Numbered from the stretch's first letter, positions 36,424-45,857 are shown. The stretch: 64,000 bases of DNA from Amycolatopsis alba DSM 44262 (GCF_000384215.1 NZ_KB913032.1:6843605-6907604), one strand, 5' to 3'. Made by a program: numbers and translations. The notes: generated by a model not told the origin, from the sequence alone.

Positions 36424-37380
36424 GTGTTCTCTTTGGCGGAGCCGCCGCTGTTCGCCCGGTTGAAGCCCGCGTCGAGTGTCCTTCTTGCCGGAGCGGGTGG
36501 AGGATTCGACATTTACGCCGGTCTGCCGCTGGCTTTCGCGTTGCGCGCGATGGGTAAACGGGTGCATCTGGCGAACCTGTCGTTCAGCGACCTCGCGCGC
36601 CTCGATCTCGACGACTGGCTGGCACCGGACGTCGCGGCGGTCAGAGCCGACAGCCAGGGCAACGACGACTACTTCCCGGAACGCACGCTCGCCCGCTGGT
36701 TGCATGCCCGGCAACTACCCTCGACCGTGCACGCGTTCCCTCGCACCGGCGTCCGGCAACTGACAGCGGCGTACCGCACGCTTGTCCAGCATCTGGCCGT
36801 CGACGCGGTCGTCCTGGTGGACGGCGGCACGGACATCCTCATGCGCGGAGACGAGTCCGGGATCGGGACACCCGAAGAAGACATGACCAGCCTCGCCGCC
36901 GTCTCCGCGATCGAAGAGGTCGACAAGCTCGTGGTGTGCCTGGGTTTCGGGATCGACGCCTACCACGGCGTCTCCCACACTCAGGTCCTGGAAAACCTCG
37001 CCGCGCTCGATCGGGCGGGCGGTTACCTGGGTGCGCTGTCGATTCCATCAGCCGCGCCGGAAACACAGGCCTACCTCGACGCAGTCGCGCACGCGCAAGC
37101 AGCCACCCCACTGCGGCCGAGCATCGTGAACGGCCAGGTCGCGGCCTCGCTGCGAGGCGAGTTCGGCAACGTGGCGTTCACTTACCGCACGGCGGACAGC
37201 GACCTGTTCGTGAACCCCCTGATGAGCCTGTACTTCACCATTGACCTGCCCGCACTGGCCGCCTCCGTCGGCTACCTCGACCGGATCCGGAACACCGAAA
37301 CGATGATCGACGTGGCGCAGGTGATCAAGGCACACCGCGGCACCGTGCCACTACGACCAGGGCGGGTCTTCCCCCACTGA
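36424..37380 (+). CDS. DUF1152-family protein
   Basis: A 318-residue protein with a Rossmann-like start (VLLAGAGGGFDIYAGLPLAF) and conserved VVLVDGGTDILMRGDE and VVCLGFGIDAYHGVSH, characteristic of DUF1152, whose function is unknown. It starts with GTG at 36424. It is free-standing, 43 bp before a broken DUF4240 gene. Confidence 0.88.
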   Translation: MFSLAEPPLFARLKPASSVLLAGAGGGFDIYAGLPLAFALRAMGKRVHLANLSFSDLARLDLDDWLAPDVAAVRADSQGNDDYFPERTLARWLHARQLPSTVHAFPRTGVRQLTAAYRTLVQHLAVDAVVLVDGGTDILMRGDESGIGTPEEDMTSLAAVSAIEEVDKLVVCLGFGIDAYHGVSHTQVLENLAALDRAGGYLGALSIPSAAPETQAYLDAVAHAQAATPLRPSIVNGQVAASLRGEFGNVAFTYRTADSDLFVNPLMSLYFTIDLPALAASVGYLDRIRNTETMIDVAQVIKAHRGTVPLRPGRVFPH

Positions 37381-37422
37381 CCAGAGCGACAACCAACAGA
37401 CCCGACTGACATGCTGACCGTC

Positions 37423-37880
37423 ATGGACACTCATCAGTTCTGGACGCTGATCGAAGGCGCCCGCGGCCAGGTTTCCGACTCCGCGGACGGCGAGGCGGTC
37501 GCCGACCGCGCCAGTGTCTTGCTCGCTGGGCCGCCGCCTACATGATCAACGGCGGCTGCTCCGACGACGGCTTCGACTACTTCCGCGGGTGGCTGATCGT
37601 TCAAGGTCGCGACGTGTTCGAGCGCGTCGTGGCCGACCGTGACGCACTCGCCGATCTGCCGGCCATCCGTGTGGCGGCGGCTGACGGGAACGAGATGGAG
37701 TGTGAAGACGCTTTGAGCATTGCCCGGAACGCGCACCTCAGGGCAACCGGAGAGCAACCTCCCGCTGACGCATACACCATCCGGTACCCAGAACTGGACT
37801 CCGCCTGGGATTTCGACTTCGACGATCAGGCCGAGCTGAAGCGTCGCCTGCCCCGCTTGGCAGCGCTCTACCTGGACTGA
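37423..37880 (+). pseudogene. DUF4240 gene broken by an internal deletion and frameshift
   Basis: The family's N-terminus is seen from ATG 37423 (MDTHQFWTLIEGARGQV) up to SVLLA at about 37530, where this frame runs into a stop at 37543. The family's second half begins in another frame at the same point: RWAAAYMINGGCSDDGFDYF and onward to 37880. In intact DUF4240 proteins about 25-30 residues separate these segments. So a deletion removed them and shifted the frame. An ATG at 37542 could still yield the C-terminal 112 residues. Its 3' end overlaps the convergent carboxylesterase gene. Confidence 0.75.
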
Positions 37881-39079
37881 TGATCGGCCTGGGAACCGAT
37901 CCATTCATCGTGGCCGAACCTGATGGGATGACCCGCGACCGGAGTGGGGTCAAGAGTGCCGGTGCGAGCGAAGGTCGCCCAGACGGCGCGGAGGGCGGCA
38001 CCGAAGGCGTCGACCTCCGGCCACGGGACCTTCCCGAGCATCGGGCTGTCCTGCCAGGCCCGCTGGGTACCGAGCAGCAGCGGCAGTTCCAGACAGTGGG
38101 TGGCGCCGAACTCGGACCCCTCGGGCCGCCAGTCCAGGCGATACGACCGGACGACGGCTCCGGCGTCGCGAAGCCGGTCGCCGAGAGCGGCCAGCGGTTC
38201 GGCGTAGATCTCGTCGGTGCCCTGGGCGCCGGGGAACGCGGTCATGTCGTCGGCGTTCCAGCCGTACAGCACGTCGAGGTCGCTCACGTTGTCCGCGAAG
38301 GACCCCTTGTCCAACGTGTCCACCGGAACGAACGCCGGTTCCATCGGGTTACCGGTGAGCCGCAGGTTGGTCAGCGCGGTCTCCTTGTGCGCGGCGAGGA
38401 TTTCCGTGATCCCGGCGGTGCGCGGGTCGCTGCCGAGCGCGTCGGCGAACACCCGGCCGACTTGCGCCGCATGAGCGGGCTGGCGGGCAGCGAGGCCGAG
38501 CGGCGCGCTCTGCAGGATCGCCCGCCGGAACAGTCCGCGCGCCTCGGGCATCTCCATCAGGAGCCGGATGGAGATGCCGCCTGCCGACTGCCCGGCGACC
38601 GTCACGTTGTCCGGGTCCCCACCGTAGGCCGCGATGTTGGCCCTCACCCAGCGCAGCGCCTCGAGCTGGTCGGCCGGCCCGAGGTTGCCGGGGCTGACCC
38701 CGTCCAGGTACAGGTAGCCGAATGCGCCGAGCCGGTAGTTGACGCCGACCACCACCAGGTCACCTTCGGCCGTCAGCGCGCCGCCGTCGTACCACTCCAG
38801 CAACCCGCCACCGCTGGAGAAGCCGCCGCCGTGGAGCCACACCAGTACCGGCCGGTGCCCGTCGTCCAGACCAGGGGTGCTGATCGTCAGGTTGAGACAG
38901 TCCTCGCCCTGCGGGATGCGCTCGCGCGGCGGCCCCATCACGTGATCCAGCCGGGACGGCGGTTGCGGGCTGATCTCCCCACTGGACGGCGTCTGTTCCG
39001 AAACGGCGACCGGCGGCGCGAACCGTGCCGCTGTGGCATAGCGAATCGGTCCGGTTCGGACAGTCATGGTCATACGCAC
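37868..39079 (-). CDS. type-B carboxylesterase
   Basis: A 403-residue alpha/beta hydrolase. Seen: EDCLNLTISTPG, the oxyanion loop WLHGGGFSSGG, the nucleophile elbow VAGQSAGGISIRLLM and a C-terminal His region (GATHCLELPLL). No signal peptide, so probably intracellular; about 80-100 residues shorter than typical type-B enzymes. It is divergent from the LysR gene with only 20 bp between starts, so the LysR protein may control it. Its 3' end overlaps the DUF4240 remnant. Confidence 0.9.
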   Translation of the reverse strand: MRMTMTVRTGPIRYATAARFAPPVAVSEQTPSSGEISPQPPSRLDHVMGPPRERIPQGEDCLNLTISTPGLDDGHRPVLVWLHGGGFSSGGGLLEWYDGGALTAEGDLVVVGVNYRLGAFGYLYLDGVSPGNLGPADQLEALRWVRANIAAYGGDPDNVTVAGQSAGGISIRLLMEMPEARGLFRRAILQSAPLGLAARQPAHAAQVGRVFADALGSDPRTAGITEILAAHKETALTNLRLTGNPMEPAFVPVDTLDKGSFADNVSDLDVLYGWNADDMTAFPGAQGTDEIYAEPLAALGDRLRDAGAVVRSYRLDWRPEGSEFGATHCLELPLLLGTQRAWQDSPMLGKVPWPEVDAFGAALRAVWATFARTGTLDPTPVAGHPIRFGHDEWIGSQADHQSR

Positions 39080-39099
39080 CTCGCGGGTAGGATCGGCTG

Positions 39100-40044
39100 G
39101 TGTTCTTGCCTCGTCTGTTGGACGGCCGACTGAAGTTCCGTCATCTCGTCCTGCTCGACGCGCTGGCCAGACAGGGCACCGTGGTCGGGGCCGCGGCCGA
39201 GTTGCATGTGACGCAGCCGGTGGCGACCAGGAGTCTGCATGAGCTCGAAGAGATCCTCGACGTGCGGCTGTTCGAACGCGGCCCGCGCGGCATCACCCCG
39301 ACGGTGTTCGGCGAGGCGTTCACCGGGCATGCCCGTGCGGTGCTCGCGCAGCTCGAACAGGCGGGGCGGCATGTCGCCGAGCTGGCCGACGCGGAGCGCG
39401 GCACGGTGGTGGTCGGCACCCATCTCGCGGGGTCGAACATGTTGCTGCCGCGCGCGATCGCGGCGATCAAGACCGAACGGCCGTACCTGACCATCGTGGT
39501 ACGGGAGGGTTCTCCCGAAGCGCTGCTGGTGGAGCTGGAGGCGGGCCGGGTCGACCTGATCATCGGCAGGTTGACCGCGCCGTCGGATGAGCGGATCGAA
39601 CGACGCAAACTGTACGACGAGTCGGTGGATCTGGTGGTCCGCACCACGCATCCGCTGGCGGGCGCGACCGGCGTCGAACTGGCCGACCTCGCGGAATACC
39701 CGTGGATCCTGCCCGGAGCGGAGACCGCGCTGCGCCGTGAGCTGGAGGGGTTGTTCACCCGTAACGGCTTCCCGCTACCGGCGAACCGCGTGGAGACCAC
39801 GTCGTTCCTCACTGTGCGGCAGCTGCTGCTGGAAACCGATGTGATCGCCGCCCTGCCCAGCCTGATCACCAAGGACGATCCGAGGATAACCAGGGTCGCG
39901 CTGGCACTGGAGCCCATCGGGCACAGCGTCGGACTCACCCTGCCCGCCCAGCGCACGCTCAGCCCGTCGGTGGACGCGCTGATCCGCAGCCTGACCGACG
40001 TCGCCACCGGCATGTCGCATCAGGATTGTCCGATCACGACGTGA
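39100..40044 (+). CDS. LysR-family transcriptional regulator
   Basis: A 314-residue regulator. Helix-turn-helix at residues about 22-45 (GTVVGAAAELHVTQPVATRS), followed by the periplasmic-binding-protein-like effector domain (GTVVVGTHLAGSNMLLPRAI; VDLIIGRL). It starts with GTG. It converges on the ACMS decarboxylase gene with an 11-bp overlap and is divergent from the carboxylesterase. It may respond to an aromatic or muconate-type intermediate of the neighbouring cluster. Confidence 0.92.
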   Translation: MFLPRLLDGRLKFRHLVLLDALARQGTVVGAAAELHVTQPVATRSLHELEEILDVRLFERGPRGITPTVFGEAFTGHARAVLAQLEQAGRHVAELADAERGTVVVGTHLAGSNMLLPRAIAAIKTERPYLTIVVREGSPEALLVELEAGRVDLIIGRLTAPSDERIERRKLYDESVDLVVRTTHPLAGATGVELADLAEYPWILPGAETALRRELEGLFTRNGFPLPANRVETTSFLTVRQLLLETDVIAALPSLITKDDPRITRVALALEPIGHSVGLTLPAQRTLSPSVDALIRSLTDVATGMSHQDCPITT

Positions 40045-41029
40045 AGAGAAAGCGTTCGGCGTTCCCGCTGGTGATCAGCTGCCGCTCGGTCTCGCTCAGG
40101 AAGCCGCTCTTGCGCACCACCTCGCCGACCGGGCGTTCGCCGAGCGGGTACGGGTAGTCACTGCCGACCATCACCCGCTCGGCGCCGAGTGTGTCCACGA
40201 GCAGCCGCAGCGCCCGCTCGTCGAAGACCACCGAGTCGACGTGGAACCGATCGAGGTAGTGCGACGGCGGGAACTCCGAGGTGCCGATCACGTCGTTCCG
40301 CCGATGCCAGGCGTTCTCCATCCGGCCGAGCCAGAACGCGAACGACCCGCCGCCGTGCGCGAAGCAGATCTTCAGGCTCGCGTCGATCCGGTCGAAGACC
40401 CCGCCGAGCACCAGGGCCAGGATCGACAGATGCGTCTCCGCGGGCATCGCGGTCAGCCACCGCGCCATCCACCGGTCCAGCCGGGGTGAATCGGCCATGT
40501 CCCACGGGTGCACGAACACCGGGACCCCGAGCGACGCGCAATGCTGCAGGAAGGTTTCCACCCCGGCGCTGTCCAGATCCTGGTCCCCGACGTGGTTGCC
40601 GATCTCCACCCCGCGATGCCCCGCGGCCAGGCAGCGTTCCAGTTCACGGCATGCCGCGTCGGTGTCCTGCAACGGGACCTGGCAGAACGGGATCAGCCGG
40701 TCGGGTGCCGGTGCGACGATCTCCAGCGCCAGGTCGTTGAAGATCCGGGCGATCCGGCCCGCCTGCTCGCCGGTCCGGCCGTAGTTGAAGAAGGCGGGCG
40801 TCGGCGAGACCACCTGGGTGCGCACGCCATCGGCGTCCATGTCCAGCAGCCGGGTCTCCGCGTTCCAGCAGTCCGCGCCGATCCGGCGGAACTCCTTGTC
40901 CCCCATCATGATCATCGCCTCGGACTCGGTTTCCGCGCGCAGCCACGGCGCGTCCGGCCCGGCGTCCGCGCGCAGATCCGGCCAGCCGTTCGGCACGTAA
41001 TGCGTGTGGATGTCGATCAGGCCGGTCAT
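40034..41029 (-). CDS. 2-amino-3-carboxymuconate-6-semialdehyde decarboxylase
   Basis: A 331-residue amidohydrolase-fold enzyme that decarboxylates ACMS to 2-aminomuconate 6-semialdehyde. Zinc ligands are in DIHTHYVP; FAHGGGSFAFWLGRMENAW and GSDYPYPLGER hold the conserved His and Asp. This pattern is specific to ACMSD (NbaD type). The ATG at 41029 lies 1 bp after the dioxygenase stop, so the genes are one operon. It takes the product of the dioxygenase encoded next to it and stops quinolinate formation. Confidence 0.92.
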   Translation of the reverse strand: MTGLIDIHTHYVPNGWPDLRADAGPDAPWLRAETESEAMIMMGDKEFRRIGADCWNAETRLLDMDADGVRTQVVSPTPAFFNYGRTGEQAGRIARIFNDLALEIVAPAPDRLIPFCQVPLQDTDAACRELERCLAAGHRGVEIGNHVGDQDLDSAGVETFLQHCASLGVPVFVHPWDMADSPRLDRWMARWLTAMPAETHLSILALVLGGVFDRIDASLKICFAHGGGSFAFWLGRMENAWHRRNDVIGTSEFPPSHYLDRFHVDSVVFDERALRLLVDTLGAERVMVGSDYPYPLGERPVGEVVRKSGFLSETERQLITSGNAERFLFTS

Positions 41030-41030
41030 C

Positions 41031-41552
41031 TCAGCCCTTTCCGGGGTGGAGTGCGCCGCAGCCGCCGCAGGTGCGAGCCTGCTCGTCGCCGTAGAAGGCG
41101 GTGAACACCGGCGGCAGATCCTCGACGATGTCGCGCACCTGGAGTTCCACCTCGTGCACCAACGAAGCACATTCGGGGCAGTACCACTGGAACTTCTCCA
41201 GCGTGCCCTCCTCGCGGACGCGTTCGATGACCAGGCCGATCGAGTCGGCCTCCGGGCGCTGTGGCGAGTGCGGGATGTCGCCCGGCAGCAGCCACGTGTC
41301 GCCTTCGGAGATACGGATGGTCTTCTGGCCCTCGTCGGTCATGATGTTCACGTGCATGGTGCCCTTGAGCTGGTAGAACCATTCCTCATAGGGGTCGACG
41401 TGGAAATCGGTGCGCTGGTTCGGCCCACCCACGACCTGCACGATGAAATCGCTGCCGAGCGCCATGGTCCGGTTGTTCACCGGCGGCTTGAGCAGATGCT
41501 CGTGCTCGGCGATCCAGGCCTGGAAATTGACGACCTCGGGAATGCCGGTCAT
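41031..41552 (-). CDS. 3-hydroxyanthranilate 3,4-dioxygenase
   Basis: A 173-residue cupin that opens the ring of 3-hydroxyanthranilate to ACMS. Iron ligands are His and Glu in DFHVDPYEEWFYQLKG and His in GDIPHSPQRP. A rubredoxin-like second iron site typical of the bacterial enzyme is present at the C-terminus: CPECASL with CGGCG. The ATG at 41552 overlaps the deaminase stop (ATGA). It is the first enzyme of the pathway encoded here (NbaC type). Confidence 0.93.
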   Translation of the reverse strand: MTGIPEVVNFQAWIAEHEHLLKPPVNNRTMALGSDFIVQVVGGPNQRTDFHVDPYEEWFYQLKGTMHVNIMTDEGQKTIRISEGDTWLLPGDIPHSPQRPEADSIGLVIERVREEGTLEKFQWYCPECASLVHEVELQVRDIVEDLPPVFTAFYGDEQARTCGGCGALHPGKG

Positions 41553-41977
41553 CGCGGAACCTCCGTATCTTTCGGTATATGAGCGATTGCCTGGATTTCG
41601 ATCAGCAGATGCGGATGCGGCAGCTGATGGACCGCGACCGTGGTGCGGGCAGGGCCTGTTTCGTCGAAGTATTCGCCGTAGATCTCGTTGTAGCCGCCGA
41701 AATCGTTCATCGAAACCAGGAAGGTGGTGATCTGCGTGATGTCGGAGAGGTCGGCGCAGACCTCGTGCAGGATGCCGCGGAGGTTGTCGATCACCGCGCG
41801 GGTCTGCGCCCGGATGTCCAGGTTCGTGGTGCCGAGTTCGTCCACCTCGACGCCGGCGAACGTGTTGTCCGGGCGTCGAGAGCTGGTGCCGGACACGTAG
41901 ATCAGCTCTCCCGCGACCTTCACATGCGGGAACCGGCCCCTCGGTTTCGCCCGTCCGGGAATCACCAGCCCGCTCAT
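41549..41977 (-). CDS. RidA-family 2-aminomuconate deaminase
   Basis: A 142-residue RidA-fold protein: LIYVSGTSSRRPDNTFAGVE, IRAQTRAVIDNLRGILHEVC and TTVAVHQLPHPHLLIEIQAI. In this operon it is best read as the 2-aminomuconate deaminase (NbaF/AmnD type) giving 4-oxalocrotonate. The fold alone would also fit a general imine deaminase; the operon decides. It overlaps both neighbours by 4 bp. Confidence 0.88.
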   Translation of the reverse strand: MSGLVIPGRAKPRGRFPHVKVAGELIYVSGTSSRRPDNTFAGVEVDELGTTNLDIRAQTRAVIDNLRGILHEVCADLSDITQITTFLVSMNDFGGYNEIYGEYFDETGPARTTVAVHQLPHPHLLIEIQAIAHIPKDTEVPR

Positions 41978-42741
41978 GCCAGCCCCCGCACCGAAACCCG
42001 GCCGAGTCCGGCGATATCCGCCTCGGCGACGCCGGGCGCGAACGGCACCGCTTCGGTCGCCGCCCCGGCCAGCACCACCTGCCCGGCTCGCAACGGGATG
42101 TCCCGCTTCCGGCACAGCTCGACCAGCGCATGCAGCGCGCGCACCGGATCGCCGAGGATCGCCGCCGTCGAGCCGATCACCTGGCGATCCCCGGAACTGA
42201 GCCGCACCGCCCGGTTCGCCACCTCGCCGAACGCGCGCCAAGGGCCGAGCACGAACCCGGCGGCCGAGGTGTTGTCCGCGACCACATCGGTGTGGGTGAA
42301 CCGGAAATCCCGGTACCGGGAGTCGATGATCTCGATCGCCGGGGCCATCGCGTCCACCGCGGACTCCACGTCGAACGCGGGGTCGGTGAGATCGACGTCG
42401 CGAGCCAGCCGGTACGCGACCTCCGGCTCCACCTTGGGATGAATGAAGCCCGCCAACGAGACCTCGCCGCCGTCGGCGACCCGCATCGCGTCGGTGAGCC
42501 TGCCGGCGATCACTTCGGACACGCCCATCTGTGCCATCTTCGCCTTGCTGGTCAGGCCCAGTTTGACCCCGAGCACCCGCTCGCCACGACTCTCCCGGCG
42601 GGCCACCAACGCGGCCTGGACGGCGTACGCGTCGGCGATGTCCAACTCGTGATCGTCGGCGAGGCTCGGGGTGTCCGCGCACGTGATCTGCGCGGTGTCC
42701 AGCCGCTCGGCGAGCGCCGAGATCTCCGCGATGGCCATCAT
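41974..42741 (-). CDS. 4-oxalocrotonate decarboxylase (hydratase/decarboxylase family)
   Basis: A 255-residue protein of the 2-oxopent-4-enoate hydratase/4-oxalocrotonate decarboxylase family: GVKLGLTSKAKMAQMGVSE, GRLTDAMRV, KVEPEVAYRLARDV and EIIDSRYRDF. After the deaminase the expected step is decarboxylation of 4-oxalocrotonate to 2-oxopent-4-enoate, so decarboxylase is favoured over hydratase. The first ATG at 42741 follows GGAGGGGAG. No separate hydratase or aldolase gene is in the window. Confidence 0.85.
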   Translation of the reverse strand: MMAIAEISALAERLDTAQITCADTPSLADDHELDIADAYAVQAALVARRESRGERVLGVKLGLTSKAKMAQMGVSEVIAGRLTDAMRVADGGEVSLAGFIHPKVEPEVAYRLARDVDLTDPAFDVESAVDAMAPAIEIIDSRYRDFRFTHTDVVADNTSAAGFVLGPWRAFGEVANRAVRLSSGDRQVIGSTAAILGDPVRALHALVELCRKRDIPLRAGQVVLAGAATEAVPFAPGVAEADIAGLGRVSVRGLA

Positions 42742-42808
42742 GTGCTGCTCCCCTCCAGGTCGAGTACGACGTTCTGCCGTCACTGAGCCTCCTCCTCGAT
42801 CGGCGCGG

Positions 42809-44278
42809 TCACAGCCGCACGCACACATTCGTCGGCTCGGTGTAGAAGTGCAGCGAAGAGGCGCCGCCCTCCCGGCCGATCCCGGAAAGCCCCATCCCGC
42901 CGAACGGCGAGCGCAGGTCGCGCAGGAACCAGGTGTTCACCCAGGACATGCCGACGTGCATGGCCTGTGCGACGCGGTGTCCCCGACGCAGGTCTTGTGT
43001 CCACACCGAGGAAGCCAGCCCGTACTCGGTGTCGTTGGCCAACGCGACCGCCTCGTCCTCGGTGTCGAACGGGATCAGCGCGGCCACCGGACCGAAAATC
43101 TCCTCCCGCACCGGCCGGTCCTTGTTGGTCAAGCCGGTCCACAGAGTCGGCTCCAGCCACGAGCCGCCGTCGAATTCCGGGCCGATCTCGGGGATCCCGC
43201 CGCCGGCCAGGGTTTCGGCGCCGGCCTCCGTGGCGAGCGCGAGGTAGTCCAGCACTTTGCGCCGGTGCTCCGGAGAGATCAGCGGGCCGGTGGTCGTCCG
43301 CTCGGCCGACGGGTCGCCGAGCCGCAGCCCGCGCGCCCGCTCCACCAAACCGCCCGCCACCTCTTCGAATACCGAACGCTGCACGTACACCCGCTCGGTG
43401 CACAGGCACACCTGCCCGGTGTTCGCGAACACGGACCGGGTCAGCCCGGCGAGCGTCTCGTCGAGATCCGCGTCGTCGAACACGATGGCGGCGTTCTTCC
43501 CGCCGAGTTCGAACGAGACCGGCCGGACCCGTGGCGCGACCGTGCGCATCACCTGGGTTCCCGTGGCCGACGAGCCGGTGAACGTCACCCCGTCGATACC
43601 GGGATGCTCGGTCAGGTACTGCCCCGCCGAGTCGCCCCCGAACCCGTGCACCACGTTGTAGGCGCCCGCGGGCAATCCGACTTCGGCCAGCACCTCGGCC
43701 AACAGGGTCGCGGTGGACGGGGTCTGGTCGCTCGGCTTGACCACGACCGCGTTGCCGCAGCCGAGCGCGGGTGCGACTTTCCAGGTCAGCAACAGCAGCG
43801 GCAGGTTCCACGGCACGATCACCGCGACCACGCCGAGCGGCTTGCGCACCGCGTAGTTCAGCGCCTGTGCCCCACCGGGCAGATCGGTGACGAACGATTC
43901 CTGGCCTGCGGCCGCGATCACATCGGCGAACGTGCGGAAGTTCGCCACCGCGCGGGCCACGTCCAGTTCGCGGGCCTGAGTGACCGGCTTTCCGGTGTCG
44001 GCGACCTCGGCCGCCACGAACTCCTCGAACCGGGCCTCGATCCGATCGGCCGCCCGGCGCAGCAACGCGGTCCGCTCCCGCACCGGAGTGTCCGCCCAGC
44101 CATCGTGCAACGCGGCGCGGGCACCGGTGACCGCGCGGTGCACCAGCTGCCGGTCGGCCTCGTGCACCCTGGCGAACTCCGTGCCGGTCGCCGGATCGAC
44201 CGCCGGGAACCCCGGCCCGTCCGGCTCGGCGAACTCACCGTCCACGAAGTTGCGGATCCACCGCCCTGACTGCGTCAT
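42809..44278 (-). CDS. 2-aminomuconate-6-semialdehyde dehydrogenase
   Basis: A 489-residue aldehyde dehydrogenase. Seen: VIVPWNLPLLLLTWKVAPAL, FTGSSATGTQVM, the general base in FELGGKNAAIVF and the nucleophile in NTGQVCLCTERVYV. It oxidises aminomuconate semialdehyde with NAD to 2-aminomuconate. The ATG at 44278 gives a normal length; a GTG three codons earlier is possible. It is the first gene of the leftward operon and is divergent from the transporter gene across 226 bp. Confidence 0.92.
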   Translation of the reverse strand: MTQSGRWIRNFVDGEFAEPDGPGFPAVDPATGTEFARVHEADRQLVHRAVTGARAALHDGWADTPVRERTALLRRAADRIEARFEEFVAAEVADTGKPVTQARELDVARAVANFRTFADVIAAAGQESFVTDLPGGAQALNYAVRKPLGVVAVIVPWNLPLLLLTWKVAPALGCGNAVVVKPSDQTPSTATLLAEVLAEVGLPAGAYNVVHGFGGDSAGQYLTEHPGIDGVTFTGSSATGTQVMRTVAPRVRPVSFELGGKNAAIVFDDADLDETLAGLTRSVFANTGQVCLCTERVYVQRSVFEEVAGGLVERARGLRLGDPSAERTTTGPLISPEHRRKVLDYLALATEAGAETLAGGGIPEIGPEFDGGSWLEPTLWTGLTNKDRPVREEIFGPVAALIPFDTEDEAVALANDTEYGLASSVWTQDLRRGHRVAQAMHVGMSWVNTWFLRDLRSPFGGMGLSGIGREGGASSLHFYTEPTNVCVRL

Positions 44279-44504
44279 GCCGTTCACTCTGACCGGCCGC
44301 GCCATGCGGAACAAATGCGCATCTGCTCGCCAGCTATACCCAAAAGAGCATATCGACTTTGGTGCTCGACCTCGGAGACATACCTGTTTGGGCATACCAG
44401 AACGGCAATTCGGCATTTGTGGCCTATGCCTCACGGTGTCAGGCTTCTGCCCAATCGCCAGCAGCCGCGGTCGGCTGTCACCAGAGTCGATTGGGTTTTC
44501 GCAG
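44279..44504. promoter_or_regulatory. divergent promoter region of the 3-HAA cluster
   Basis: This 226-bp gap is AT-richer than its surroundings. It contains inverted elements ATACCCAAA (44336-44344) and TTTGGGCAT (44387-44395), about 40 bp apart, which could be regulator half-sites for both the degradation operon and the transporter. The regulator is not known; the LysR at 39100-40044 is the nearest candidate. Confidence 0.45.
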
Positions 44505-45857
44505 ATGAACGCACCCGCGCCCCGCAAGATCGCCGCCGCCACACTCGCCGGGACCACCCTCGAGTGGTACGACTTCTTCCTCTACGGCACCGCGTCCGCG
44601 CTGATCTTCAACAAGCAGTTCTTCCCCTCGCTGAGCCCGACGGTCGGCACCCTCGCCGCGTTCAGCACCTTCGCCGTCGGGTTCATCGCGCGCCCGCTCG
44701 GCGGCCTGGTGTTCGGCCACTTCGGCGATCGGATCGGCCGCAAGTCCACGCTCGTGGTGTCGCTGATGCTGATGGGCATCGGCTCCACACTGATCGGGTT
44801 GATCCCGAACTACCAGGCGATCGGCATCTGGGCGCCGATCCTGCTGGTCGCGATGCGGATCGTGCAGGGCATCGGGCTCGGCGGAGAAGGGGCGGGCGCG
44901 ACCCTGATGTCGATGGAACACGCGCCCGCCGATCAACGGAACCGCTACGCCGGGTTCCCGCAGATGGGCACCCCGGCCGGTCTGGTGCTGGCGAACCTGC
45001 TGTTCCTCGGCAGCAGCGCGCTGATGCCCGCGAGCGCGTTCGCCACGTGGGGCTGGCGGATCCCGTTCCTGCTGAGCTTCGTACTGGTCGCGATCGGCCT
45101 GATGATCCGGCTGCGGATCACCGAATCACCGTCGTTCGCGCGGATGACCCGGAACGACCAGGTGGTCCGGTTCCCGCTCGGCGCGGCACTCAAGGTCGGC
45201 GTCGGCAGGCTCGCGCTGACCCTGCTGGTCGGCGTGGCGAACTCGGCGGTCGCCTACGTGTTCATGGTCTTCACCCTGTCCTACGGAACCCAGAACCTCC
45301 ACTACGACCGGCAGTTCCTGATCCTGTCGGTGACCGGATCGGCGGCGCTGTGGTTCGCCACCATTCCGGTCTGGACCCGGATCGCCGACCGCCACGGCAG
45401 GCGCACCATGTTCGTCGCCGGATCAGCCGCGCTCCTGCTGTGGTGCCTCGCGTTCTTCCCGTTGCTGAACACCGGCAACACCGGGCTCGCGTTGCTCGCA
45501 CTGGCGGGCATGGGCCTGGTCGTCCCGATCACCCACTGCGTACAGGGCGCGATCATCGCGGACACCTTCCCGGTCAACGTCCGGTTCTCCGGCATGTCGC
45601 TGCTGCTGCAGGGCGGCGCGATCCTCGGCGGCGGGCTCGCCCCGATGATCGCCACCGCGGTGCTCAACGCCACCGGCGCGACCACCGGCATCACCTGGTA
45701 TCTGGCCGCGATCTGCGGCGTCAGCATGATCAGCGCGATGGCCCTGTTCCGCCTGACACCTTCCCGTGCTGCGGAATCCACTGTGGACGGACTACGCGAC
45801 CGTGATGCCGTTCCGCCGGCCGTGCACACCCGTCCGGCCGGGCGCGACGATCATTAG
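44505..45857 (+). CDS. MHS-family (MFS) metabolite:H+ symporter
   Basis: A 450-residue permease with 12 predicted membrane segments. The start TTLEWYDFFLYGTASALIF, GHFGDRIGRKSTLVVSLMLM and the GEGAGATLMSME stretch are typical of the metabolite:H+ symporter branch that takes up organic or aromatic acids. Divergent from the 3-HAA operon, so uptake of 3-hydroxyanthranilate or a related acid is a reasonable inference. Confidence 0.9.
   Translation: MNAPAPRKIAAATLAGTTLEWYDFFLYGTASALIFNKQFFPSLSPTVGTLAAFSTFAVGFIARPLGGLVFGHFGDRIGRKSTLVVSLMLMGIGSTLIGLIPNYQAIGIWAPILLVAMRIVQGIGLGGEGAGATLMSMEHAPADQRNRYAGFPQMGTPAGLVLANLLFLGSSALMPASAFATWGWRIPFLLSFVLVAIGLMIRLRITESPSFARMTRNDQVVRFPLGAALKVGVGRLALTLLVGVANSAVAYVFMVFTLSYGTQNLHYDRQFLILSVTGSAALWFATIPVWTRIADRHGRRTMFVAGSAALLLWCLAFFPLLNTGNTGLALLALAGMGLVVPITHCVQGAIIADTFPVNVRFSGMSLLLQGGAILGGGLAPMIATAVLNATGATTGITWYLAAICGVSMISAMALFRLTPSRAAESTVDGLRDRDAVPPAVHTRPAGRDDH

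Noticed and set aside
37880..39133. A 417-codon + strand frame opposite the carboxylesterase
   Set aside because: The minus strand carries the GQSAGG elbow and HGGGF loop of a real esterase; the + frame has none.
42671..44269. A 532-codon + strand frame opposite the aldehyde dehydrogenase
   Set aside because: The minus-strand gene has all ALDH catalytic motifs; the + frame is low-complexity and has no family.
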